Origin: Bradyrhizobium canariense
Lineage (GTDB): Bacteria > Pseudomonadota > Alphaproteobacteria > Rhizobiales > Xanthobacteraceae
Assembly: GCF_900105125.1 (NCBI RefSeq)
Contig: NZ_LT629750.1
Span: 5,359,001-5,423,000, forward strand
Reading direction: 5' to 3'
DNA length: 64,000 bases
The notes below the pieces were generated by a model that did no database searches, was not told the origin of the DNA, and saw nothing but the letters and a program-made list of their open reading frames with translations. Below are positions 11,405 to 20,249 of this stretch, one piece after another. Position 1 is the first letter of the stretch. Every line of letters starts with the position of its first letter. The translations under genes and the position numbers were made by a program.

Positions 11405-13016
11405 CGACGACCGCCGTGGACCGATCTCGCGTGGCGGCGTCGCGCCTCAGCCTTTGTTCGCGGTCGGCGCCGTGCTGCTTGGCTCCTTTCTCGCGAACTT
11501 TGACAGCCGGCTGACCTCGGTCGGATTACCGGACCTGCGCGGCGCTTTTTCGCTGAGCTTCGATGAAGGCGCCTGGCTCAGCACGGCGGCGATCGGCTCG
11601 CAGATTTTCATCGCGCCCGCCGTGGCCTGGCTTGCAACGGTGTTCGGCCTACGCCGCATTCTGGGCATCCCGAGCCTTGTCTATGCGCTGATCTCGCTCG
11701 TGATTCCATTCGTCCACGATTACTATGCGCTGATTACGCTCAGCATCGTGCACGGCATGCTACTCGGCATGTTCGTTCCCGCGACGTTGATGATCATCTT
11801 GCGCAATCTGCCGATCAGATGGTGGCTGCCGGCGATTGCGATCTATTCAATCCGGGTCGGGTTCGCGCTGGATACCGGCAGCTCGCTGGTCGGCTTTTAT
11901 GTCGATCATTGGGGATGGCAGTGGCTGTACTGGCAGGGCGTAGTAATCGCGCCGCTGATGGGCCTGATGGTCTATCTCGGGACGCCGCATGAAGAGGTCA
12001 ACCGTTCCCTGCTCCGCGATGCCGACTGGGGCGGCATGCTGCTGCTCGGAACCGGCATCTCGATGATTTATGCCGGTCTCGATCAAGGCAATCGCCTTGA
12101 CTGGCTGGAATCGGGCACGGTGATCGCGCTGCTGTTGTGCGGCGGCTTGCTCAGTGTCGGCTTTGTCATCAACGAGACGCTGGTCCGTCAGCCTTGGGCC
12201 CACATCAACGTGCTGTTCTCGCGCAATGTCGGGCTCGCGCTGGCAGGTATTCTTCTCTATACGCTCGCCAGCCTGTCCAACTCTTCGCTGGTTCCGAATT
12301 TCCTGGGCACCGTTGTCCTGTTGCGGCCCGAACAAAGCGGCCACCTGCTGTTCGTCTATGGCGCGCTGCCGATGTTCGTGATGGTGCCGGTGTCGATCTT
12401 TCTGCTCCGGCATATCGATCCCCGTTGGGTGTTGATCGTTGGTTTGTCGGCTTTCGCGACAGCCAACCTGCTGGGAACGCAATTGACCCACGAGTGGGCC
12501 CGAGAAGATTTTATTCCGATCGTTATTTTGCAATCGATCGGCCAGGCGTTCACGCTGCTGCCACTCATCATCATCCTGCTATGTAATGCCGATCCTTCCC
12601 GCGCCACCGCGTTCGCGGCCTACATCCAGATCACGCGGCTCTGTGGCGCTGAAATCGGCGTCTCGTTGATGGGGACCTGGCTGCGCATTCGCGAGCAAAT
12701 CCATTCCAATTTCATCGGGCAACATGTCGCCAGCGGCAGCGCCGATGTCACCCGCATCCTCAAGCAGCTTGCGGACAGCTTCGCGTCCCACGGCGGTGCA
12801 GCCGCGCCGGCGCGCGCGGTAGCTTCGCTCTCGGCGCTGGTCCAGCGCGAGTCGAACGTGCTCGCCTATATCGACGGCTTTTGGCTGACTTTCTGGATCG
12901 CGATGCTCGCACTGATTTTGGTGATTCCGATCACCCGGGCACCGAAGGGGCCGTTTACGCCCATGCCCCTGGACATCCAGGCTCTGACGCAGCGGTTCAG
13001 ATTGTCCCGGACGTAG
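11391..13016 (+). CDS. MFS transporter, DHA2 (EmrB/QacA) family
   Basis: A 541-residue, 14-helix proton-driven exporter of the DHA2 drug family. The first helix region LLGSFLANFDSRLTSVGLPDLRG and the following FDEGAWLSTA match the EmrB pattern. A 200-bp longer reading frame exists upstream, but the ATG at 11391 overlaps the end of the HlyD gene by 14 nt and gives the normal N-terminus. With its HlyD partner it probably exports toxic organics across both membranes; substrates are unknown and no regulator is adjacent. Confidence 0.92.
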   Translation: MAANDDDRRGPISRGGVAPQPLFAVGAVLLGSFLANFDSRLTSVGLPDLRGAFSLSFDEGAWLSTAAIGSQIFIAPAVAWLATVFGLRRILGIPSLVYALISLVIPFVHDYYALITLSIVHGMLLGMFVPATLMIILRNLPIRWWLPAIAIYSIRVGFALDTGSSLVGFYVDHWGWQWLYWQGVVIAPLMGLMVYLGTPHEEVNRSLLRDADWGGMLLLGTGISMIYAGLDQGNRLDWLESGTVIALLLCGGLLSVGFVINETLVRQPWAHINVLFSRNVGLALAGILLYTLASLSNSSLVPNFLGTVVLLRPEQSGHLLFVYGALPMFVMVPVSIFLLRHIDPRWVLIVGLSAFATANLLGTQLTHEWAREDFIPIVILQSIGQAFTLLPLIIILLCNADPSRATAFAAYIQITRLCGAEIGVSLMGTWLRIREQIHSNFIGQHVASGSADVTRILKQLADSFASHGGAAAPARAVASLSALVQRESNVLAYIDGFWLTFWIAMLALILVIPITRAPKGPFTPMPLDIQALTQRFRLSRT

Positions 13017-13119
13017 ACGTGGGATGGTTCGCCGGCATCTTGTGTGCCGACAGGGCTGAGCTTACGCTCCACAATATGCCAAGGCCTAAATCAAGGGCCG
13101 CGCATCAGGGAGAGACGCC

Positions 13120-14331
13120 GTGCGATTGCAGCTTTTGCTCGTTGCAGCTCTGACAGCTGTTTGCTTTGAAACGTCGGTCGCGCACGCGCAAATCTCCGAC
13201 GATGTCGTCAAAATAGGCGTCCTCAACGATCAGTCAGGACTCTATGCCGACCTCGGCGGTCCCGGCACCGTCGTTGCCGCACGCATGGCGGTGGAGGATG
13301 CCGGCGGCAGCGTGCTCGGCAAGCCCGTCGAAATCGTGTTCGCCGATCATCAGAACAAGTCCGATGTCGGTGCCGCGATCGCCCGCCAATGGTTCGAGGT
13401 CGGCAAGGTCGACATGGCCATCGGGTTCGACAATTCGGCGGTGGCGCTCGCGGCCGAGCAGCTTGCCGCTGAACACAACCGGATTGCGATTGCAGGTGCG
13501 GTAGGCAGCACGGCCTTCACCGGCAAATCATGCACGCCGACCGAAGCGTCCTGGATCTATGACAGCTACGCGCTTACCACGAGCCTCGCCAAGTCGATCG
13601 TCGCGCAAGGCCTTGATACCTGGTTCTTCATCACGGTCGACTACACCTTCGGTCATTCGCTGGAAGCCGACGCGACCAGCGCAGTGCAGGCGGCGGGTGG
13701 CAAAGTGCTCGGCAGCGTGCGCCATCCGCTCAACACGGCGGATTTCAGTTCCTATCTGCTGCAGGCTCAGGCGTCAGGCGCCAAGGTCGTCGCGTTGGCC
13801 AATGGTGGCGGCGACATGGTCAATGCGATCAAACAGGCCAACGAATTCGGGCTGGCCAAAAATCAGACCATGGTGACGTTGCTGGTGTTCATCTCCGATG
13901 TTCACAGCATGCAGCTTCAGGCTGCGCAGGGTCTGAAATTCGTGACCGGATTCTACTGGGATCGCGACGACGAGACCCGCGCCTGGTCGAAGCGCTTCTT
14001 TGAGCGGCAAGGGAAAATGCCGACCATGCCCCAGGCCAGCGCCTATTCGGCGATCCGCCACTATCTTGCCGCCATAGCGTCCGCCGGCACCGACGAAGCG
14101 AAGGCGGTAATGGCGAAAATGCGCGAGACGCCGGTCAACGACTTCTACGTCAGGAACGGCCATTTGAGAGAAGACGGCCGTCTGGTTCACGACATGTATC
14201 TGGCACAGGTAAAGACGCCGTCGGAATCCACCAAGCCCTGGGATTATTACAAGATACTGGCGACGATCCCCGGCGATCAGGCTTTCCGTCCGCTGGCCGA
14301 AGGGGGCTGCCCGCTGGTGGCGCAACACTGA
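13120..14331 (+). CDS. Branched-chain amino acid-type ABC transporter substrate-binding protein
   Basis: A 403-residue periplasmic binding protein of the LivJ/Peripla_BP_6 type. A Sec signal peptide (residues 1-23, cleavage after SVAHA) is followed by VKIGVLNDQSGLYADLGG and the lobe motif VDYTFGHSLEADATSAVQAAGG-like region. It starts at GTG with AGGGAGAG before it. No permease or ATPase gene is adjacent, so it either works with a system encoded elsewhere or has a sensing role. The ligand cannot be read from sequence. Confidence 0.9.
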   Translation: MRLQLLLVAALTAVCFETSVAHAQISDDVVKIGVLNDQSGLYADLGGPGTVVAARMAVEDAGGSVLGKPVEIVFADHQNKSDVGAAIARQWFEVGKVDMAIGFDNSAVALAAEQLAAEHNRIAIAGAVGSTAFTGKSCTPTEASWIYDSYALTTSLAKSIVAQGLDTWFFITVDYTFGHSLEADATSAVQAAGGKVLGSVRHPLNTADFSSYLLQAQASGAKVVALANGGGDMVNAIKQANEFGLAKNQTMVTLLVFISDVHSMQLQAAQGLKFVTGFYWDRDDETRAWSKRFFERQGKMPTMPQASAYSAIRHYLAAIASAGTDEAKAVMAKMRETPVNDFYVRNGHLREDGRLVHDMYLAQVKTPSESTKPWDYYKILATIPGDQAFRPLAEGGCPLVAQH

Positions 14332-14370
14332 TCAAGCCGGGGGGCCGAGAAAAGGTTGCTCATCTCGCTC

Positions 14371-14458
14371 GTCATGCCCGGCCGTGTGCCGGGCATCCAC
14401 GTCTTCTCCGACCTTTAGCAAGCGAGACGTGGATGGCCGGGACGAGCCCGGCCATGAT
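14371..14458. repeat. Intergenic inverted repeat
   Basis: A left arm at 14371-14404 (starting gtcatgcccggccgtg) and a right arm at 14425-14458 (starting agacgtggatggccgg) are imperfect inverted copies, each with its own inner palindrome. It lies between convergent genes (the binding protein and the EI24 gene), where it could also act as a bidirectional terminator. It resembles dispersed palindromic elements of Bradyrhizobium. Confidence 0.7.
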
Positions 14459-14479
14459 GACATTGAGCCAGCATCGCCT

Positions 14480-15232
14480 CTAGGCTACCGGCAAACCCGT
14501 CTTGCGGGCCGGCTCGATCAGCTCCGGCCGCGGGCCGGAAAGCCGCTTGTGCATGTGAACCATGAACGCCATGCCGAACAGCGGCGTTGCCAGATTGACA
14601 ATCGGGATCGACACGAATGCCGCGATCACCAGCCCCGCGGTGAATACGATGCCGGCATTTTGCTTGCGCATCGCCTTGGCCTCAGCCGGCGGACGGAATC
14701 GCATCGCGGCGAGTTCGAAATATTCCCGGCCGAGCAACCACGCCGTCGCCACGAAGAATGCGATGAAACCCGCGCCTGCAAAGAAAACGAATGGCAGCGC
14801 GATCAGATAGACCAGGATGGTGAGCAAGGCGGTCTTGCTGCCTTCGGTGATGGCGACACCGAGCGGCAGCGCTGTTCCCGGCCGCTCCGCGGGATAGTGT
14901 TCACGCTCGACATGATCGGCGACCTCGTCGACGAAGATGCTCGCCACCAGCGAGGTGATCGCAGGCATCAGGAACACCGCGCCGAACACGACGCCGAAAC
15001 CGGCGGCAATCGAAACGATCCATGAAAGGATATTGAGCGGCGTGTGGAAGCCCGGGCCGAGCATCGCTTCCGCCCAGCTCTCGCCGTACACGGCGAACCA
15101 GCTCAGCAGCCGCTGCAGGCCGATCGCGAGCACCACGATCAGCGCCAGCGCCAGTCCGATCGATCGCCACAGGATCGAGCGCATCGGCGGCGACAGAATT
15201 TGCGATAGCGCCTTGACGGCAGCATCCAGCAT
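14480..15232 (-). CDS. EI24 domain / CysZ-like membrane protein
   Basis: A 250-residue multi-pass membrane protein of the EI24 (PF07264, CysZ) family. Several hydrophobic stretches are visible, including a paired segment around residues 25-85 and others near 135-165 and 195-235. The family motif region FVDEVADHVEREHYP lies between them. CysZ imports sulfate in enterics, but no cysteine genes are nearby, so transport of sulfate is only one possibility. I chose the ATG at 15232 (protein begins MLDAAVKAL) over an upstream start. Confidence 0.82.
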   Translation of the reverse strand: MLDAAVKALSQILSPPMRSILWRSIGLALALIVVLAIGLQRLLSWFAVYGESWAEAMLGPGFHTPLNILSWIVSIAAGFGVVFGAVFLMPAITSLVASIFVDEVADHVEREHYPAERPGTALPLGVAITEGSKTALLTILVYLIALPFVFFAGAGFIAFFVATAWLLGREYFELAAMRFRPPAEAKAMRKQNAGIVFTAGLVIAAFVSIPIVNLATPLFGMAFMVHMHKRLSGPRPELIEPARKTGLPVA

Positions 15233-15477
15233 GATGGTCGAGCCCTCAGGAACGGTCCGCGCAGAGGTAGAGATACCTGCGGCGTTCGGCAAGAGCGCGT
15301 GCCAGCGGGACGCTCAGGCGCGAGCCCGGCTTCTGGCGGGCCCAACTACCGGCCGTCAGTCGATGCATTTGCGTTATGCAACCGTGAATGCACCGTTCCC
15401 CAGATTATATTTTCCAGATCGCGGCTGAAAGCCTAGTCTCCCGCTACGGCCTGAGACCGAACGGTACGGGAGATGAA

Positions 15478-16665
15478 ATGACTGGGACGGGATTGCCCCT
15501 GGCGGGCGTGAGGGTCATCGAAATGACCCACATGGTGATGGGGCCGACCTGCGGCATGATCCTGGCGCAGCTCGGCGCCGAGGTCATCAAGGTCGAGCCG
15601 CCCGCAGGCGACAAGACCCGCAGCCTCGGCGGCATGGGAACCTCGTTCTTTCCGCTGTTCAATCGTGGCAAACGCAGTGTCGTCCTCGACTTCGCCAAGG
15701 CTGAAGACCGCGACACCATGCACCGGCTACTCGCCAGCGCGGACGTATTTGTGGAGAATTTCCGCGACGGACAACTTGAGAAGCAGGGGCTCGGCGCGGA
15801 AGAGCTGCGCGCAAAATATCCGCATCTGATTATCGCCGGCCACAAGGGCTTTATGTCAGGTCCCTATGAACACCGCCCGGCGCTCGACGAAGTGGTGCAG
15901 ATGATGTCGGGCCTCGCCGCCATGACCGGGACCAGGGACAAGCCGCAGCGCGTCGGCTCCTCGGCGAACGACATCATGGGCGGCATGTTCGGGGTGATCG
16001 CGATACTCTCCGCGCTCTATCAGCGGCGCAGCAATGCGGCGGGCGCCGGCGGGGCGGACATTCGCATCGGATTATTCGAAAACTGCCTGTTCCTGGTTGC
16101 ACAGCATATGGTCGAATATGAAATGACCGGCAACAAGCCGCGCTCGATGCCGGAACGCGAACATGCCTGGCCGATCTACGATATTTTCGAGACCTCGGGC
16201 GGAGAACGCATTTTCATCGGCGTCGTCACCGAAGGCCACTGGCAGAGTTTTTGCCGGGAATTCGGTCTGAAGGAATTTTTGGACGATCCGACGCTGGTCA
16301 CCACGACGGACCGCATTCTGGCGCGGGCGAGAATCATTCCGCGAGCCGCGGCGGAGATCAAGCGCTGGAACGTGGCGGAGCTGTCTGCAAAACTCGATCG
16401 GCTCAATATCTGCTTCTCGCCGATCAATCGCCCCGAAGATCTGCTGGATGATCCGCACGTGCTGCGCCCGGGCGGTCTCGTCAATAACATCAACGCGGAT
16501 GGCAAGCCGTTTCGTGTTCCGGCACTTCCCGTCGAATGGAACGGGGGCAATCTCGGCGAAGGGCTTAAGGTGCCGTTGCTCGGCGCCGATACCGAGGCGG
16601 TTCGCGCCGAACTCGAGCAACGGCAATTTTCTCCAACCGACAAAGCCGCAGTGAGGCGCGCATGA
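15478..16665 (+). CDS. Class III CoA-transferase (CaiB/BaiF family)
   Basis: A 395-residue family III CoA-transferase that moves CoA between carboxylic acids. The N-terminal signature is LAGVRVIEMTHMVMGPTCGMILAQLGAEVIKVEPP. The catalytic Asp is expected in the region after FVENFRDGQLEKQG; family motifs VVQMMSGLA and NDIMGGMFG are present. GGGAG at 15468-15472 supports the start at 15478. Its stop overlaps the next start as ATGA, coupling it to an HMG-CoA lyase, so a short branched dicarboxylic acid such as 3-hydroxy-3-methylglutarate is a plausible substrate. That assignment is inference. Confidence 0.9.
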   Translation: MTGTGLPLAGVRVIEMTHMVMGPTCGMILAQLGAEVIKVEPPAGDKTRSLGGMGTSFFPLFNRGKRSVVLDFAKAEDRDTMHRLLASADVFVENFRDGQLEKQGLGAEELRAKYPHLIIAGHKGFMSGPYEHRPALDEVVQMMSGLAAMTGTRDKPQRVGSSANDIMGGMFGVIAILSALYQRRSNAAGAGGADIRIGLFENCLFLVAQHMVEYEMTGNKPRSMPEREHAWPIYDIFETSGGERIFIGVVTEGHWQSFCREFGLKEFLDDPTLVTTTDRILARARIIPRAAAEIKRWNVAELSAKLDRLNICFSPINRPEDLLDDPHVLRPGGLVNNINADGKPFRVPALPVEWNGGNLGEGLKVPLLGADTEAVRAELEQRQFSPTDKAAVRRA

Positions 16666-17609
16666 CCCGAGTTCAAGATATCTATCCCAAAGATCGTGTG
16701 ATCCTGCGCGAGGTCGGTTTGCGCGACGGCCTGCAGCTCGTGAAGAAGTTTCCCTCCACCGCGGCCAAGCAACGCTGGGTCCGCGACGAATACGCCGCCG
16801 GTGTGCGGCATTTCGAGGTTGGCTCGTTCCTGCCCGCAAAAACCTTTCCGCAGTTCGCCGATGTGGGCGATGTCGTTCAGACCGTCGCGTCGCTTCCAGG
16901 CGCGCACGGAATTGCGCTTGTGCTCAATGAACGCGGTGTCAACGAAGCGCTGGCGTCGGGCGTCGCTGAAATCGCATCGGTGCTTTCGGCCACCGAGCAA
17001 CACAGCCAGGCCAACGCCAATCGCTCACGCGAAGCCGCGATTGCCAATATCAAACGGCTTTGCGAACTGCGCGACGCGAGCGCTCACAAGCCGGTGGTGA
17101 ACGCGGCGATCTCGATGGCGCTCGGCTGTTCGATCGCCGGGCCGGTGGACCCGAAAGAGGTGCTTCGCCTGGTTGAGAAGTGCTTCGAGGCCGGCGTCGA
17201 TATGGTGGGTATTGCCGACACCGTGGGCTACGCGGGCCCCAAACAGGTGGGCGATCTCACCAAAGCTGCGGTCAGGATCGCCGGATCGAAAGCGATCTTT
17301 GTCCATCTGCACGACACCAGGGGAATGGGAATCGCCAATGCCTCGGCGGCGCTGGATGCGGGCGCGCGCATCCTCGACGGCTCGCTCGGCGGTCTCGGCG
17401 GTTGTCCGTTCGCGCCCGGTGCTACCGGCAATGTAGTGTTCGAGGATTTGGTGTTTCTTTGCGAGAGCAAGGGATTTGCCACCGGCATCGATATCGACCG
17501 GCTGATTGCGGTGCGCTCGATCCTGCGAGCGGAAATGCCTGGCGAGCAGCTCTATGGCGGCATGGCCCGCGCCGGTCTGCCCAGCAGAAGCGCTGCCGCG
17601 GCGGCCTGA
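16662..17609 (+). CDS. Hydroxymethylglutaryl-CoA lyase family protein
   Basis: A 315-residue DRE-TIM metallolyase of the HMG-CoA lyase family, which cleaves HMG-CoA to acetyl-CoA and acetoacetate. The N-terminal catalytic motif REVGLRDGLQ binds the metal and substrate, HLHDTRGMG supplies metal-binding His residues, and GGLGGCPFAPGATGN contains the signature cysteine. It is translationally coupled to the upstream CoA-transferase. A related 3-hydroxyacyl-CoA substrate is possible. Confidence 0.93.
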   Translation: MTRVQDIYPKDRVILREVGLRDGLQLVKKFPSTAAKQRWVRDEYAAGVRHFEVGSFLPAKTFPQFADVGDVVQTVASLPGAHGIALVLNERGVNEALASGVAEIASVLSATEQHSQANANRSREAAIANIKRLCELRDASAHKPVVNAAISMALGCSIAGPVDPKEVLRLVEKCFEAGVDMVGIADTVGYAGPKQVGDLTKAAVRIAGSKAIFVHLHDTRGMGIANASAALDAGARILDGSLGGLGGCPFAPGATGNVVFEDLVFLCESKGFATGIDIDRLIAVRSILRAEMPGEQLYGGMARAGLPSRSAAAAA

Positions 17610-17615
17610 CGGTTT

Positions 17616-18554
17616 CTATGCTGCCAGCTCGGAGGCCTGTTTGGGGGCTTGCGCAGAGTCGCGCTCGACCAGCGCAGTCTCCTCCGCGACCGATGCTACT
17701 TCTTCAACAGGAAACGGCGCTTCTTCGTCAATCTCTTCAGGAACAAGTGGCGGCGCACCGAACGGTTCTGGAAACACGCTGAGATCGCCCGCTACCTCCC
17801 GGAGCGGCTTTTGTTTGTCGGCCCAGTGTAACGCGGTGTAGTCGAACCCTTGCACGATGGTGGGTTTGACGATTTCGAAATAGGGCGAGATATCGAAGTC
17901 CCGCGGCATGTAGAGCGAGGAGTCGCGGATGTGAAGGATTTCACGCCGGGCGCGCCGGCTGCCGGCGCGCGTGATCTTCGGCAGGATCGGATAGCGCACC
18001 GCATCGAACGCCTGCGCGATCAGTGCCGAGCAGATGATCTTGGTGGGATCGCCGGAGCCGAACGCGATCATCCGCCGCCGCCAGCGCTGCGGGATCGGCA
18101 GCGGGATCAAAAAGCGCATCAGGTCGAGGATGTTCTTGGTGTCGTATCCAAACCCGATCCGGTTGATCGCATAACGGCAGACGGTATTGCGGTCCTCGAA
18201 CGACAGGCCGACGGGCCGGCACAGCCGGGTGTGATAGGGCAAATATTTCGACAGCGGCGCGGAGGTGACGCCTTCGCCGATATTGGCCTCGATCAGAACA
18301 TGCGGCTCGCCGTCAGGTTCGGCCGCGCCGTCGATCGGTCCGACAAATAGTGCCGCGTGCGACCAGGTCGATTGCGTGAGGTATTTGATGATGCCGGAGA
18401 CCCGGTTGTTGCCTTCGACCAGCAGCACATCGCCCTGCTCGACCACACCTCGTAAATGTTCCGGATCGCTCGGCGTGAACGGCTCGTAGCCGGGCACTTC
18501 CTTTTGCAGGTAGCTCGCGATCCACTTGCCGACGGTATCGAGCACGACGCCCAT
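17616..18554 (-). CDS. YiiX/YebB-like permuted papain-fold protein
   Basis: A 312-residue protein with the circularly permuted NlpC/P60-papain fold (YaeF/YiiX, C92-like). The motif GDVLLVEG with STWSHAALFVG gives the conserved His, and KIICSALIAQAFDAV gives the catalytic-type Cys. A Glu/Pro-rich C-terminal tail of about 60 residues follows. No signal peptide is seen, so it is probably cytoplasmic. GGGGAGA before the ATG at 18554 supports this start over one 26 codons upstream. Amidase or thioesterase activity is possible; the substrate is unknown. Confidence 0.8.
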   Translation of the reverse strand: MGVVLDTVGKWIASYLQKEVPGYEPFTPSDPEHLRGVVEQGDVLLVEGNNRVSGIIKYLTQSTWSHAALFVGPIDGAAEPDGEPHVLIEANIGEGVTSAPLSKYLPYHTRLCRPVGLSFEDRNTVCRYAINRIGFGYDTKNILDLMRFLIPLPIPQRWRRRMIAFGSGDPTKIICSALIAQAFDAVRYPILPKITRAGSRRARREILHIRDSSLYMPRDFDISPYFEIVKPTIVQGFDYTALHWADKQKPLREVAGDLSVFPEPFGAPPLVPEEIDEEAPFPVEEVASVAEETALVERDSAQAPKQASELAA

Positions 18555-18744
18555 GGTAGTCTCCCCACGGCCTTTTCCGGCCGCTTTTTCCCTCTCCTTA
18601 TCATGGTCGAAAGCCGTTGCAATTTGGTTCATGCATCCCGCAGATCAAATCATGATTGATTCACCATGGTGGTTGCTGCGCACCATAAGATGCGGCAAGG
18701 TTCACTAGACGTTCTTGTATTTTCAAGCTTCCGGAAACCATGAC

Positions 18745-20172
18745 ATGACAATGACGCGCCGGGATTTTCTGTCGGCGTCCGCAGCTCTTGCGGTGACGCC
18801 GGCGCTCGGCGCTCGGGCACGGGCGGCGTCATTGCCGCGCGAAGCTGACATTGTCGTGATCGGCGCGGGTGCCGCCGGCATCGCTGCAGCGCGGCGGATT
18901 CAGGCCGCCAACCGCAAGGTGATCGTGGTCGAAGCATCGGGCCAGATCGGCGGCCGCTGCCTCACCGACACAACGACCTTCGAGGTGCCGTTCGACCGCG
19001 GCGCGCGGTGGCTGCACAATCCCGACGTCAACCCGATGATCAAGCTCGGGCGCAATGCGGGTTTCGACATTTCAGCGGCACCGCTGAGCCAGAAGATCCG
19101 CATCGGCCGCCGCAACGCGCGGGCCGGCGAAACCGAGGAGTTTCTCGCAGCCCTGGTGCGCGCCAACCGCGCCATCGACGACGCCTCGCGCGGCAGGGCC
19201 GATGTGTCCTGCGCCTCGGCGCTGCCGAAAGACCTCGGCGATTGGGCCGGAACCGCGGAGTTCGTATTAGGCGCCGATTTCTCCGGCAAGGATCTGAAGG
19301 ATGTTTCCGCGATCGACAAGGCCCGCGCGCAGGACCGCAATGCCGCGATCGCCTGTCGCCAGGGCCTGGGCACGCTGGTCGCCAAGCTGGGCGGAGATGT
19401 CCCTATTGCACTGTCGACGCCTGCAAATCGCATCGTGTGGGACCGGCGCGATGTCACAGTAGACACGCCGTCGGGCAAGATCGCCGCACGCGCCGCCATC
19501 ATCACCGTGTCCAGTAATGTGCTGGCTGCCGGGAATATCAAATTCGCGCCTGATCTTCCCAAGCGCCAGCTTGATGCCGCGGCAAAGCTGAGCCTCGGCA
19601 GTTACGATCATATCGCGCTGCAACTGCCGGGTAATCCGCTCGGGCTCGCGCTCGATGATGTGATCATCGAGCAGAGTACGTCGACCCGGACGGCGCTCTT
19701 GTTCGCCAACATAGGGTCGTCGTCGCTGTGCGTGATCGATGTGGCCGGATCGTTCGGTCGCGATCTGTCGGCGCAGGGCGAGGCGGCCATGGCGGCGTTC
19801 GCATCGGAATGGCTGACCAAGCTGTTCGGCCGCGAAGCAGTCGCAGGCATCAAGAAAACCAGCGCCACACGCTGGAATGCCGCGCCGTTTGCGCTCGGCG
19901 CGATGTCGTCGGCCGTGCCGGGCGGTCAGCCATCGCGAAAAATTCTGACGGAGCCGGTCGGCTGCCTGTTCCTTGCCGGCGAAGCGACCCATGAAACGTT
20001 ATGGGGTACCGTTGACGGCGCCTGGGAAAGCGGCGAGCGCGCAGCAGACGCCGCGCTACAAAAAATCGGAGCGCTTAAAAGCAGCGCCCCTGCGGAGACG
20101 CCGGCGCGAGCGCCAAAACAACGGCGCCGTGCGGCGCCCTCCAGGACTACGCCAGCGTCTCCGATCGATTGA
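18745..20172 (+). CDS. FAD-dependent flavin monoamine oxidase family protein, Tat-exported
   Basis: A 475-residue amine oxidase-like flavoprotein. The N-terminus TRRDFLSASAALAV is a twin-arginine signal, so the folded FAD protein should be exported to the periplasm. The dinucleotide motif VVIGAGAAGIAAARRI, the GGRCLTD motif and the C-terminal FAD-contact region GCLFLAGEATHETLWGTVDG-like stretch are all present. The tail is basic and Pro/Ala-rich. GGAA at 18733-18736 supports the start at 18745. The amine substrate is unknown. Confidence 0.88.
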   Translation: MTMTRRDFLSASAALAVTPALGARARAASLPREADIVVIGAGAAGIAAARRIQAANRKVIVVEASGQIGGRCLTDTTTFEVPFDRGARWLHNPDVNPMIKLGRNAGFDISAAPLSQKIRIGRRNARAGETEEFLAALVRANRAIDDASRGRADVSCASALPKDLGDWAGTAEFVLGADFSGKDLKDVSAIDKARAQDRNAAIACRQGLGTLVAKLGGDVPIALSTPANRIVWDRRDVTVDTPSGKIAARAAIITVSSNVLAAGNIKFAPDLPKRQLDAAAKLSLGSYDHIALQLPGNPLGLALDDVIIEQSTSTRTALLFANIGSSSLCVIDVAGSFGRDLSAQGEAAMAAFASEWLTKLFGREAVAGIKKTSATRWNAAPFALGAMSSAVPGGQPSRKILTEPVGCLFLAGEATHETLWGTVDGAWESGERAADAALQKIGALKSSAPAETPARAPKQRRRAAPSRTTPASPID

Positions 20173-20249
20173 AGTCGCCGCGGGCACTGCCCTGGTCGAG
20201 CGGCAAGGACGGCATTTACGCGGATTGCGATCAGGCGATGGAGGGGGCG

